Assembly (NCBI RefSeq): GCF_025398335.1
Contig: NZ_JAODOO010000004.1
Location: forward strand, 1 to 64,000
Direction of reading: 5' to 3'
Source of the DNA: Clostridium sp. CX1
GTDB lineage: Bacteria; Bacillota; Clostridia; Clostridiales; Clostridiaceae
DNA length: 64,000 bases
Shown in pieces: positions 27,019 to 35,280 of this stretch. The notes under the pieces are model-generated. The model did not search any database. It saw only the letters and a list, made by a program, of their open reading frames with translations, and was not told the origin of the DNA. A program made the position numbers and the translations under genes. Every line of letters starts with the position of its first letter. The first letter of the stretch is position 1.

Positions 27019-27341
27019 ATTTTCTCACATCCTTGATATCTTAATTATTATGTATAAAATATTTATATTCCGTAACTTGCATTTCAAGTTTGGAAAGTCA
27101 TTACTTTTAAGTTTGTGTTTTCTAGAAATTGTTCTCTTTGTTCTGTGTTATTAATACGAAATGATCTGTATTAATTTTTTACTATAAGAAATTATTTGCT
27201 GTTATAGTATTTTAATTTTTATATTCATTATTTTTTATAAATCTATAGTTCTTAATTTTTGCAAATGTAAAATACCATTCCTTCATTTTATTTGCATAAA
27301 GCCTAATTAATGAATACCTTATAAATATTTTCCTTATTAAC

Positions 27342-27375
27342 TGTAATTATACATGTTAAAAATTTAATTACAATA
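27342..27375 (-). promoter_or_regulatory. Rnf operon 2 promoter with Rex-like operator (conserved 34-bp element)
   Basis: Same element as at 21333-21366 with a single base difference. On minus it reads TTGTAA, a 16-bp spacer, then TATAAT, within inverted repeats TGTAATTA (27342-27349) and TAATTACA (27365-27372). The Rex-like motif at 27353-27370 matches 11 of 14 fixed positions. The implied leader to the rseC start is about 320 nt. Confidence 0.6.
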
Positions 27376-27595
27376 CATTCCAAAAAACCATTACTATAAA
27401 AATATATATTATAACTTTTTTATTTTATTCAAAAACTTAACAGTTGGAAAAAATTACAGTTTAATACTTTTATTGATTATCTGCCCATTTACCCATGAAA
27501 ATTTATTTTTTTGAAATTCAAACTATTCATTTATTCATTTCTAAAAACACCTTTTCTTACCAAATGCTTATTCGTCCATATATTTTGCAAATAAC

Positions 27596-27647
27596 AAAGG
27601 AACAAATATGAATCTTAACGAGAATAACATTTCATATTTGTTCCTTT
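27596..27647. terminator. Orphan perfect hairpin in the intergenic region
   Basis: A 17-bp perfect stem (27596-27612 with 27631-27647, AAAGGAACAAATATGAA) surrounds an 18-nt loop. It is terminator-shaped but follows no recognised gene on either strand. It could end an unannotated transcript. Confidence 0.5.
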
Positions 27648-28195
27648 ATAATTATTTATCAAGTTCTAACTTGTTAATAATAAGTCAATTTCTACTTATT
27701 TTTGTTAATTATTTGTTAAGTATCATAAAGTTTTTTCTACAATCTGCATTAAGATAAAAATTATGTATATATTTTAACAATAAGTAATAAAATGAATTTT
27801 CTCAATTTAAAAATTTCATTTTATTGTTAGTATGTACATAGAAATTTAGTTATAAATATATTCTATATAGTTATTTGTAAATTTGTTATATAAGAATTAT
27901 GCAAATTCTTGCAATTACAATAGCTATTTTTTTTACTTATTATACTAATCACTGTGCTGTTGTTATAGTATATTTTCTACCTTTTGAACTTTTTTACTAA
28001 TATGATTTATAATATGTGTTAATTTAAATCAACTTGTTAGTTATTTTTTTGTTTATAGTATATTACATTACCCATTTAGCATATTATTAGAATTTTATGC
28101 ATATTTATATATAGCACTATTTTATACTTTTAGAGCATAATTTCTATTTTCTCAAATCCAAAACTATTTTCCTATTAAGAAAGGGGTTGTTGGTC

Positions 28196-30331
28196 TTGAG
28201 TTTTTATCTCACTATTATCTTCTCATCAATTGCTACTGCTTTATTAGTAATTCTGTTTCTCATCAAATTCATATTCTCTCAGGAAAAGGGTTCTAGCCAA
28301 ATGCAAAACATTTCAAATGCCATCAAGGAAGGTGCTATGGCTTTTATGAAAAGGCAGTATAAAACTATAGTATGCCTTGCCCTAATAACTGCAATATTGA
28401 TCATAGCTGCCAACTATTTTGGCAATCTTTCAAAGGGATCCGATATAGCTGTTAAATATGCATGGCATATAGGAATTGCCTTTATAACCGGTGCTCTATG
28501 CTCTGGAATATCTGGCTATATAGGAATGTATATGGCTGTTAACTCCAACATAAGAGCAGCTGCCGGTGCAAAAAAAGGGCTTAATTCAGCCTTGACTATT
28601 GCTCTTAGAGGCGGCGCTGTTACTGGTCTTGCCGTTACCTCTCTATCCCTTCTAGGCGTAACCTTGTTGTTCTTGTTTTTTGGTGGAATATCTAACAACG
28701 ATGCTGTGGTAAAAGAAGCTCCTTCTTTACTGGTAGGTTTCGGCTTTGGTGCATCCTTTGTAGCCCTTTTTGCTCAACTAGGTGGTGGAATTTACACAAA
28801 AGCAGCTGATGTAGGGGCTGACTTAGTTGGAAAGGTGGAAGCTGGAATACCTGAAGATGATCCTAGAAATCCTGCAGTTATAGCCGATCTCGTTGGTGAT
28901 AATGTAGGCGATTGTGCCGGAAGAGGTGCTGATCTTTTTGAGTCCACTGCTGCAGAAAATATTGCAGCAATGATTTTAGGAGTAGCATTATATCCAATAT
29001 TCGGTTGGAAAGGAATCCTATTCCCATTAGTTACAGGTGCTCTCGGTATACTTTCTTCGATAGTAGGTATATTTTTTGTGAAAGCTGATGATAAAACAGA
29101 TAATCCTATGTCTGCATTATATCGAGGTTATTTTGTTACAACTGTATTAAATTTAATATTTTTATTTTTTGTAACTAAATCAATGTTTTCAGGACAATTA
29201 CCAAAAGGGGGAAATATAAATTATATTAGTTTATATCTATGTGCAGTTGTGGGCATAGCATTAAGTTATGTCTTCGTGGTAGTAACAGACTATTATACCT
29301 CCTATAAATATAGGCCGGTAAAGTCTATTGCTGAATCATCTAAAACTGGTGCTGCAACTAATATAATTACTGGTATATCTGTTGGAATGGAATCAACAGC
29401 TCTTCCTGTATTATTTGTCTCAGCAGCTATATTTACATCTTTCAAATTAGGTCAAATTGCTCTTCCAGGAGTATCTAACGGAGGTCTTTATGGTATTGCT
29501 ATAGCTACAATAGGAATGCTTTCTACTTGTGCTTATATATTAGCTATGGATACCTTTGGTCCTATTACTGACAATGCTGGCGGTATAGTAGAAATGTCTG
29601 GAGCTCCAGAAGAAATAAGGTTAATAACAGATAAATTAGACGCATGTGGCAATACCACTAAGGCTTTAACTAAGGGATATGCCATTGGTTCTGCAGCACT
29701 AGCTACTTTTCTTTTATTCTTCGCCTACCTAGAACAAGTGAAAAAATTATTGGGAAGGCCTTTAGACTCATGGTTTGCTGTTGATATTGGAAAAATAGAA
29801 GTATTTATAGGTGCTTTTCTTGGTGCAATGGTAGTATATCTTTTCGCCTCCACTGCTATACGTTCAGTAGGAAAAGCTGCTCAGTATGTTATATTAGAAG
29901 TTAGAAGACAACTAAAGGAAATACCTGGTATATTAGAAGGTACTTCTAAACCTGATTATGCAAATTGCGTTGATATTGTTACAAAAGGGGCCCTAAAGGA
30001 AATGATTCTTCCTGGAATTATACCTATTGCAGCTCCAATTATAGTAGGCGTATTATTAGGAAAGGAAGCTGCTGCAGGCTTCTTAATGATATGTACCATA
30101 GCTGGTGTAGTAGTAGCTCTTTTCTTAAACAACGGCGGTGGTGCTTGGGATAATGCGAAAAAATATATTGAACTTGGAAATCTAGGCGGCAAGAAATCAG
30201 ATACACATAAAGGTGCCGTTGTAGGTGATACTGTAGGTGATCCATTTAAAGACACCGCAGGTCCATCACTGCACGTTTTAATTAAGCTTATTAGCACACT
30301 TACTCTAGTATTGGTAGCATTATTTAGATAA
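28196..30331 (+). CDS. hppA: Membrane-bound ion-translocating pyrophosphatase, predicted K+-independent H+ pump
   Basis: About 711 residues with some sixteen helices. It hydrolyses PPi to pump cations. The catalytic segments DVGADLVGKVEAGIPEDDPRNPAVIADLVGDNVGDCAGRGADLFES and DNAGGIVEM are intact, as are the late DNAKKYIE and GDTVGDPFKDTAGPSLH. The potassium determinant reads GNTTKALTKGYA, with Lys (codon 29660-29662) where K+-dependent enzymes have Ala. This marks the K+-independent class, whose members pump H+. The start is non-ATG: TTG at 28196 lies 9 bp after AAGGGG. A TTG at 28187 directly abuts that site. Confidence 0.93.
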   Translation: MSFYLTIIFSSIATALLVILFLIKFIFSQEKGSSQMQNISNAIKEGAMAFMKRQYKTIVCLALITAILIIAANYFGNLSKGSDIAVKYAWHIGIAFITGALCSGISGYIGMYMAVNSNIRAAAGAKKGLNSALTIALRGGAVTGLAVTSLSLLGVTLLFLFFGGISNNDAVVKEAPSLLVGFGFGASFVALFAQLGGGIYTKAADVGADLVGKVEAGIPEDDPRNPAVIADLVGDNVGDCAGRGADLFESTAAENIAAMILGVALYPIFGWKGILFPLVTGALGILSSIVGIFFVKADDKTDNPMSALYRGYFVTTVLNLIFLFFVTKSMFSGQLPKGGNINYISLYLCAVVGIALSYVFVVVTDYYTSYKYRPVKSIAESSKTGAATNIITGISVGMESTALPVLFVSAAIFTSFKLGQIALPGVSNGGLYGIAIATIGMLSTCAYILAMDTFGPITDNAGGIVEMSGAPEEIRLITDKLDACGNTTKALTKGYAIGSAALATFLLFFAYLEQVKKLLGRPLDSWFAVDIGKIEVFIGAFLGAMVVYLFASTAIRSVGKAAQYVILEVRRQLKEIPGILEGTSKPDYANCVDIVTKGALKEMILPGIIPIAAPIIVGVLLGKEAAAGFLMICTIAGVVVALFLNNGGGAWDNAKKYIELGNLGGKKSDTHKGAVVGDTVGDPFKDTAGPSLHVLIKLISTLTLVLVALFR

Positions 30332-30343
30332 TAAATCACATAT

Positions 30344-30385
30344 AATTGATAGTTGACAGCTTCTACTGACTGCCAACTATCAGTT
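30344..30385. terminator. Hairpin downstream of hppA
   Basis: A 16-bp stem (AATTGATAGTTGACAG against CTGCCAACTATCAGTT, two wobble pairs) lies between convergent hppA and the carboxypeptidase gene. The T-run is weak. Confidence 0.55.
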
Positions 30386-30430
30386 ACTATTATATAAGGA
30401 AGCAGAAATAATACAAATGCATATAAGCTT

Positions 30431-31564
30431 TTATCTCATAAAAAACAACTTAGGAAACCTTCTAACTTTATAATTATTTCCTGCCTCTAGTGAATTACTA
30501 TATATCTTCTGCCCATCAGCATATATAGATATTGTTCCTACTTTATCTCCTTTATAAATAGATGAAGTTACTTTCTCAGGTTTTATCACCTTAACATTAT
30601 ACCCTACTTCATTTTTAGTAGGTATTGTTATATCATCCGGACACTGAAGTTTTATTGTCCCCTTATCTAGAGCTACTTCCCCAACAGTATCACCTTTTGA
30701 AAACATTTTTTTAAATTGATAATTTTTATTTACATATTCATATATTCTCTTTGTTTCCTTCCATCTTGGAGTACAATTCAACACAACAACAATAACATCA
30801 TTATTTTGAACTTTAGCAGAAGTAACTAAGCACTTTCCAGCCTTTCCTGTAAAACCAGTCTTTACCCCAGTAGCTTCTGGCATTTCCCATAATATTTTAT
30901 TTATATTGTGGAAACTTCTTGTAAAACCATAAGCTTTACCATCTACATCTCTTGAACTTACAATTTCATTAAATAACTTATTTTCCTGAGCTTTAGCAGT
31001 AACTATTGCTAAATCATAAGCAGTTGTATAATGCTCATCTTTATCAAGTCCATGAGGTGTTTGGAAATGGGTATTTATAACTCCTATTTCTCCGGCATAT
31101 TCATTCATAAGTTTTGCAAATTCTTCTACGCTTCCGCTTATTCCTTCAGCTATAGCAATAGCTGCATCGTTTCCTGATCTTAACATAAGACCAAATAACA
31201 ATTCCTTTAAGGATATTTTTTCTCCTTTTTTATATCCCACGATGGAGCCTCGTATGCCGGCAGCCTTCTCAGAAATCTCTATTTTTTTATCTAAATCTCC
31301 ATATTTTAGGGCTACTAAAGCAGTCATTATTTTAGTTGTACTAGCCATAGGAACCAACTCATAAGAATTTTTTTCATAAAGCACAATTTTAGATTTACTA
31401 TCAAGAGCTATAGCACATCTCGCATCTACTACTAAGCTTTTACTTGTATTTTCATTACTAGGCTTATTATATATGTTTAAAGCATTTACCCTATGTGGTA
31501 TACAGCATACTACTGACAATATAAATAATATAGTTGTACATAACCATTTGCTGCTTTTTTTCAT
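30431..31564 (-). CDS. D-alanyl-D-alanine carboxypeptidase (DacF/PBP5-like), copy 1
   Basis: 377 residues, exported (hydrophobic signal at about 8-22). It trims the terminal D-Ala from peptidoglycan pentapeptides. The active-site motifs are STTK (Ser75 to Lys78), SGN in LRSGNDAAI, and KTG in VKTGFTGKAG. A C-terminal beta domain follows, ending in a short tail. The ATG at 31564 has AAGGAGG 8 bp upstream; an earlier in-frame TTG would overlap it. A second, related copy lies at 35281. DacF-type enzymes act in forespore or cortex synthesis as well as in growth. Confidence 0.93.
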   Translation of the reverse strand: MKKSSKWLCTTILFILSVVCCIPHRVNALNIYNKPSNENTSKSLVVDARCAIALDSKSKIVLYEKNSYELVPMASTTKIMTALVALKYGDLDKKIEISEKAAGIRGSIVGYKKGEKISLKELLFGLMLRSGNDAAIAIAEGISGSVEEFAKLMNEYAGEIGVINTHFQTPHGLDKDEHYTTAYDLAIVTAKAQENKLFNEIVSSRDVDGKAYGFTRSFHNINKILWEMPEATGVKTGFTGKAGKCLVTSAKVQNNDVIVVVLNCTPRWKETKRIYEYVNKNYQFKKMFSKGDTVGEVALDKGTIKLQCPDDITIPTKNEVGYNVKVIKPEKVTSSIYKGDKVGTISIYADGQKIYSNSLEAGNNYKVRRFPKLFFMR

Positions 31565-31809
31565 CTGTACTGCCTCCTTCAAAGAATATTATAAAGTCAG
31601 TTAAATATAAGAACTGATTTTTAACTTTACTCTTGGCAAATTCTTTCATTAATTTTTAATCACTGTAATTATTTTGGCTAACTTTCTATAATCCTATAAT
31701 ATATTTTTTCTATAAATGATTAAATTACTCTTTAAACTTATTCCATTAAGTTATATAAATTCCTTATATGGTTATAATTATTAATGTATATAAATTGGGA
31801 GGATGTATC

Positions 31810-32346
31810 ATGATCTTTATTTTAGTTTTGTGCTTTTTTATTATAGTGCTTTTTATTCCAATTCCCATAAAAACTACTATTAACTATACTGATAACCATA
31901 TAAGATTTTATCTATATAAGATAAATGTAACTGATAAAATGAACTTTATTAAAAGAAAAGCAGAAAAGGATATTGAAAAAAAACCAGACCGAATTCCTAG
32001 ATTTAAAAGTATTTTCAGAACTACTCTACGTATTATAAAAGATATTAAATATAAACCTTCATTAAAAATAAAGACAGCAATTATTCTAGGACTTGACGAT
32101 GCTGCCTATACAGCTTTACTCTGTGGGTTAGTTAAATCTTTTTACCCCATGATAACTCAGTATATAAGCTTATTATTTAATGTAAAGAAAAATACTTTGA
32201 AAACTATACCGGAATTTAACAAAACTATATTAACCTTACAGATTAATAGTATAATTTTTATCAGTTTAGCTAAAGTTATCTATATAACCTTTATAGTACT
32301 TAAAAATCTTCGTAAAAATAAAAAATTAAATTTTTGCAATACATAA
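31810..32346 (+). CDS. ytfI: DUF2953 membrane protein (YtfI-like)
   Basis: 178 residues with one N-terminal helix (IFILVLCFFIIVLFIPIPI) and a second hydrophobic stretch near the C-terminus. The order DUF2953 then ytfJ matches Bacillus ytfI-ytfJ, which supports the call. ATG at 31810 behind GGGAGG; the longer frame upstream lacks a ribosome site. Function unknown, probably linked to sporulation by context. Confidence 0.75.
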   Translation: MIFILVLCFFIIVLFIPIPIKTTINYTDNHIRFYLYKINVTDKMNFIKRKAEKDIEKKPDRIPRFKSIFRTTLRIIKDIKYKPSLKIKTAIILGLDDAAYTALLCGLVKSFYPMITQYISLLFNVKKNTLKTIPEFNKTILTLQINSIIFISLAKVIYITFIVLKNLRKNKKLNFCNT

Positions 32347-32366
32347 TTATAAGGAGGAATTTTCTC

Positions 32367-32852
32367 ATGGATAACCATCCTATAGACAATTTATTAAAAA
32401 ATACTATGGAAAATCTTAAAGATATGATAGATGTTAACACCATAGTTGGCGATGCAGTAGAATCGAAAGATGGATCTTTAATTATTCCTATATCAAAGGT
32501 TTCCTTTGGATTTGTTTCTGGTGGAAGTGAATTTAGTACCTGTGATGTAGATAATCCCGATTCAAAATTTCCCTTTGGTGGAGGATCCGGTGCTGGAATA
32601 ACTGTGAGACCAGTAGCCTTTTTGGTTACAAAAGGCGATTCTGTTCGACTTTTATCTTTAGATCATCAAAATACTTATGATAAAATAGTAGATTCTATCC
32701 CTCAAATGATGGATTATGTTAAAGGAATGGTGACAGCTAAGGATAAAAAAGAAAATAAAGATACTGCAGATAATCAAGTGAATAAAGAAAATTCTACTGA
32801 CTGCGGCTGTAATGAAGAAGGAGATCAAAACATATCAACAGATGCACAATAA
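32367..32852 (+). CDS. ytfJ: Sporulation protein YtfJ/GerW
   Basis: 161 residues. The conserved core VVG..VESKDGSLIIPISKVSFGFVSGGSEF and FPFGGGSGAGITVRPVAFLV is the Spore_YtfJ pattern. In Bacillus the protein (GerW) is made in the forespore and is needed for proper germination. The C-terminus is acidic and low-complexity, with a CGC motif. The ATG at 32367 follows AAGGAGG; the upstream frame would overlap the ytfI-like gene. Confidence 0.9.
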   Translation: MDNHPIDNLLKNTMENLKDMIDVNTIVGDAVESKDGSLIIPISKVSFGFVSGGSEFSTCDVDNPDSKFPFGGGSGAGITVRPVAFLVTKGDSVRLLSLDHQNTYDKIVDSIPQMMDYVKGMVTAKDKKENKDTADNQVNKENSTDCGCNEEGDQNISTDAQ

Positions 32853-32915
32853 AATATCTTATTCTACTTATAGCCATAGGCTTAATACATTCCATTTAAA
32901 GAAATTGTTAACTAT

Positions 32916-32967
32916 AAAAGGATGTGTATTATATTGTAAATTATTACACTATAATACACATCCTTTT
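32916..32967. terminator. Bidirectional terminator between ytfJ and scpB
   Basis: A perfect 18-bp stem AAAAGGATGTGTATTATA with its complement (32950-32967) and a 16-nt loop, between convergent genes. Confidence 0.88.
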
Positions 32968-32987
32968 CAGCTAATAGTTCTTTAAAC

Positions 32988-33584
32988 TTAATCGCTAAAC
33001 TCCTCTTCCTCATCTAAATTAAATTCTCCTATAAGCTCCTCAATTCCTGGCATTTGACCTATACTTTGCAAGCCAAAATATTTTAAAAATTCATCTGTAG
33101 TTCCATATAATATAGGTCTTCCTGGCACTTCCAACCTACCGCTTTCTTTGACTAATCCTTTCTCTACAAGAGTTGCAATTGCTCTCTCGCTTTTTACTCC
33201 CCTAATTTCATCTATTTCTACTCTAGTAATAGGCTGTTTATAAGCTATAATTGCTAATGTTTCTAAAGCCGCTTGAGATAGAGATTGTCTTGAATTAGTT
33301 CCTAGAAGCTTCTCTATGTAGCTGCTATTCTCAGGATTAGTAACAAGACTATAACTATCATTTGTATTTATCAACTTGATTCCTCTTCCTTCCGAGTTAT
33401 AGGAATTTATCATTTCATCTAGCAAGTCTTTTGCGAAACTCACACTGCACTCTATAATTGAAGCAATATGATTAATATGAATTGGTTCTCCTGATACAAA
33501 TAATAGGGATTCTATTATTGAAAAATAAATATTCTTAGAAGAGGTCTCCTCTATTTCAATTTGGTTAATATCTCTATCCTTCAA
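32988..33584 (-). CDS. scpB: Segregation and condensation protein B
   Basis: 198 residues, the normal length. Tandem winged helices carry [14 protein letters not shown] at the start and [31 protein letters not shown] in the middle. Together with ScpA it bridges SMC in chromosome condensation. The start overlaps the end of scpA by 11 bp. Confidence 0.96.
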   Translation of the reverse strand: MKDRDINQIEIEETSSKNIYFSIIESLLFVSGEPIHINHIASIIECSVSFAKDLLDEMINSYNSEGRGIKLINTNDSYSLVTNPENSSYIEKLLGTNSRQSLSQAALETLAIIAYKQPITRVEIDEIRGVKSERAIATLVEKGLVKESGRLEVPGRPILYGTTDEFLKYFGLQSIGQMPGIEELIGEFNLDEEEEFSD

Positions 33585-34332
33585 CTTCGCTCATCCTTTC
33601 AATATAAATTTCTTTAAAATTCCGTTCTTGAACCACTGTTACAGCCTTTATTTTTATAAGTTCTAATAAGGCAAGAAAGGTCACAACTACTTCTATCTTT
33701 GAAGAACACTTATATATAATACTAGAAAATGGAACCTTCTTTTCAAATTGAATACTCTCCCTCAAGTAATTCATCTTATCTTCAATTTTAAATTTTTCAA
33801 TGGGGATTTCTCTATTAATTATATTACTAGTATTCATCTTGCTTTTGTATTTAGATATAAGACTATTATATAGTTCGTATAAATGCAGCATTGTAACTGC
33901 TTTAAGAAACTCACTAGGTTCTACACTTTTTTTCTTGTCTTCTATTATTTCAGGCTTCTTACCAAACATTCGTCCAGTTCCCTGTTCTCTTTCCTTTAAA
34001 AACATTGCTGCCGCCTTGAACCTTCTATATTGTATAAGCTTGTCTATTAATTCCTTTCTAGGATCTTGTTCCTCTGCATCCGCGGCACTTTCATCATTGT
34101 TAGTTTTAGGCAGCAATAGCTTGGACTTTATTTCAATCAAAGTTGCTGCAATGACTATAAATTCTGAAGTTATCTCAAGATCTAGTTCTTCCATAGCATG
34201 TATATACTCTAAATATTGATTTGTAATTTCATATATTCGTATATCATATATGTCCATCTTATTTTTCTTTATAAGATGAAGAAGTAAATCGAAAGGTCCT
34301 TCAAAGTTTTCTATTTTTATATTTAAAGACAT
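33574..34332 (-). CDS. scpA: Segregation and condensation protein A
   Basis: 252 residues. The kleisin N-terminus reads [22 protein letters not shown], followed by [19 protein letters not shown]. The C-terminal winged helix ([20 protein letters not shown]) contacts SMC heads. It forms an operon with scpB. A structured repeat region of about 950 bp lies directly upstream of its start. Confidence 0.96.
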   Translation of the reverse strand: MSLNIKIENFEGPFDLLLHLIKKNKMDIYDIRIYEITNQYLEYIHAMEELDLEITSEFIVIAATLIEIKSKLLLPKTNNDESAADAEEQDPRKELIDKLIQYRRFKAAAMFLKEREQGTGRMFGKKPEIIEDKKKSVEPSEFLKAVTMLHLYELYNSLISKYKSKMNTSNIINREIPIEKFKIEDKMNYLRESIQFEKKVPFSSIIYKCSSKIEVVVTFLALLELIKIKAVTVVQERNFKEIYIERMSEVEG

Positions 34333-34430
34333 TTATGGTACTCTCCTAAAAATTTCGTTTTTAAAATCTAATTCATCTAATAATTATCCATGGTATTAAT
34401 AATAAAGTCAACTATTAAGTATGATGGTAT

Positions 34431-34712
34431 ACAAAAGAAAAGCTTAGAAATTAGACTTGGTGGCCTGTGTATGTAGGCAGATATGTAGTGCTCTGTTAGC
34501 CCTCACATCGACAACAGCCTCTAATGCTGGCTCGATTTTTAAAAAGATCAAATTTTTCAATGCATCTCTTCGAGAGCTGAAAAATTTGAATCCTTTTTAA
34601 ACTCGCCAACATAAGAGGCTGTAGTCTTGTTCGAAGCTAACTGTCACACTACATATCTACCAACACACAGGCTACAAAGTTTTAATTCTTATTCTAAGTT
34701 TTCTTATTTTGT
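34431..34712. repeat. Long imperfect inverted repeat 1 (about 280 bp)
   Basis: Arms of about 130 nt pair along their whole length with scattered mismatches, from terminal ACAAAA/TTTTGT to an apical CTCTTCGAGAG. Shared stretches include CCTGTGT, AGATATGTAGTG, ACAGCCTCT and CAAATTTTTCA. No open frame is seen inside. It is homologous to the repeat at 35012-35267. It could be a MITE-like element or encode a long hairpin RNA. Confidence 0.8.
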
Positions 34713-34740
34713 TGTAATAATATAAAAATAAGCTTATAAT

Positions 34741-34850
34741 ATAGGGCGACAAGCCCTTACGGTATAACACTTACAAAGAGTTCTGATGATATTTTTAACT
34801 AATATAAACAGTCAAATTATAATGTCCGTAAGGACTCTTTAGAATTTGAT
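34741..34850. other. Foldable segment between the two long inverted repeats
   Basis: Two small hairpins, GGGC-GACAA-GCCC (34744-34756) and GTCC-GTAA-GGAC (34824-34835), are visible. CTTACGG/CCGTAAG and AAAGAGTTCT/AGGACTCTTT can pair across the segment instead, giving competing folds. No known riboswitch is recognised. The rest of 34851-35011 shows no gene. Confidence 0.35.
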
Positions 34851-35011
34851 AAAGTATTTAGTTTAGAAAATTTCATAATTACATAAATATCATTCACTCA
34901 TGCTCCGCATTCTTATCTAGAATTTTTAATAATTAATGTATAACATACCTTATATACATTTCGCTCTGCTAATTACGCTGCCGCATATTTTTATTGGCTG
35001 TATTATTCACA

Positions 35012-35267
35012 TAACAAAAATTTTGAAAGTACTAAAAACAGGTGTGTAGGTAGAGGTGTACTGCGTAGAAAGCTTCGAATGAGGCTTAGAAGGTCTTATG
35101 CTGGTGATTTTGAAAATGTTAACAGAAACTCAGCTTTCGAAGAAAGCATTGAGTTGTAGTTCATTTTCAAAGATGAGCCAGCATTAGACCTTCTTGCCGA
35201 AATGAGGGCTTTCAAGCAGTATACCTCAACTTAACACACCGATGTTTAGTGCTCCAAACTTTTGTTA
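35012..35267. repeat. Long imperfect inverted repeat 2 (about 256 bp)
   Basis: Arms run from TAACAAAA (35012) to TTTTGTTA (35267), with an apical GCTTTCGAAGAAAGC. The stem shares the pattern GTGTGT-x-GGTAGA, AGCTTCGAA and TCTTATG-x-TGG with repeat 1. It ends 14 bp from the stop of the downstream carboxypeptidase gene, so its stem may also stop that transcript. Confidence 0.8.
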
Positions 35268-35280
35268 CGCAATAAGATGC

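Larger units (their letters stand above)
27019..28186. other. 1.17-kb AT-rich intergenic region between Rnf operon 2 and the pyrophosphatase gene
   Basis: No open frame with a ribosome site is seen. The region holds the operon 2 promoter (27342-27375), an isolated perfect hairpin (27596-27647) and a cluster of Rex-type half-sites: TTGTTAA at 27671, 27702 and 27713, and TTAACAA at 27774. It must also contain the pyrophosphatase promoter, which I cannot place with confidence. Part of it may encode a small RNA. Confidence 0.55.

Noticed and set aside
29956-30339. 127-residue frame opposite the 3' end of hppA
   Set aside because: Antisense shadow of the conserved pyrophosphatase; no start signal or family pattern.
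34431-35267. CRISPR array
   Set aside because: There are only two copies, each a single long palindrome, with no short regular direct repeats or spacers and no cas genes.
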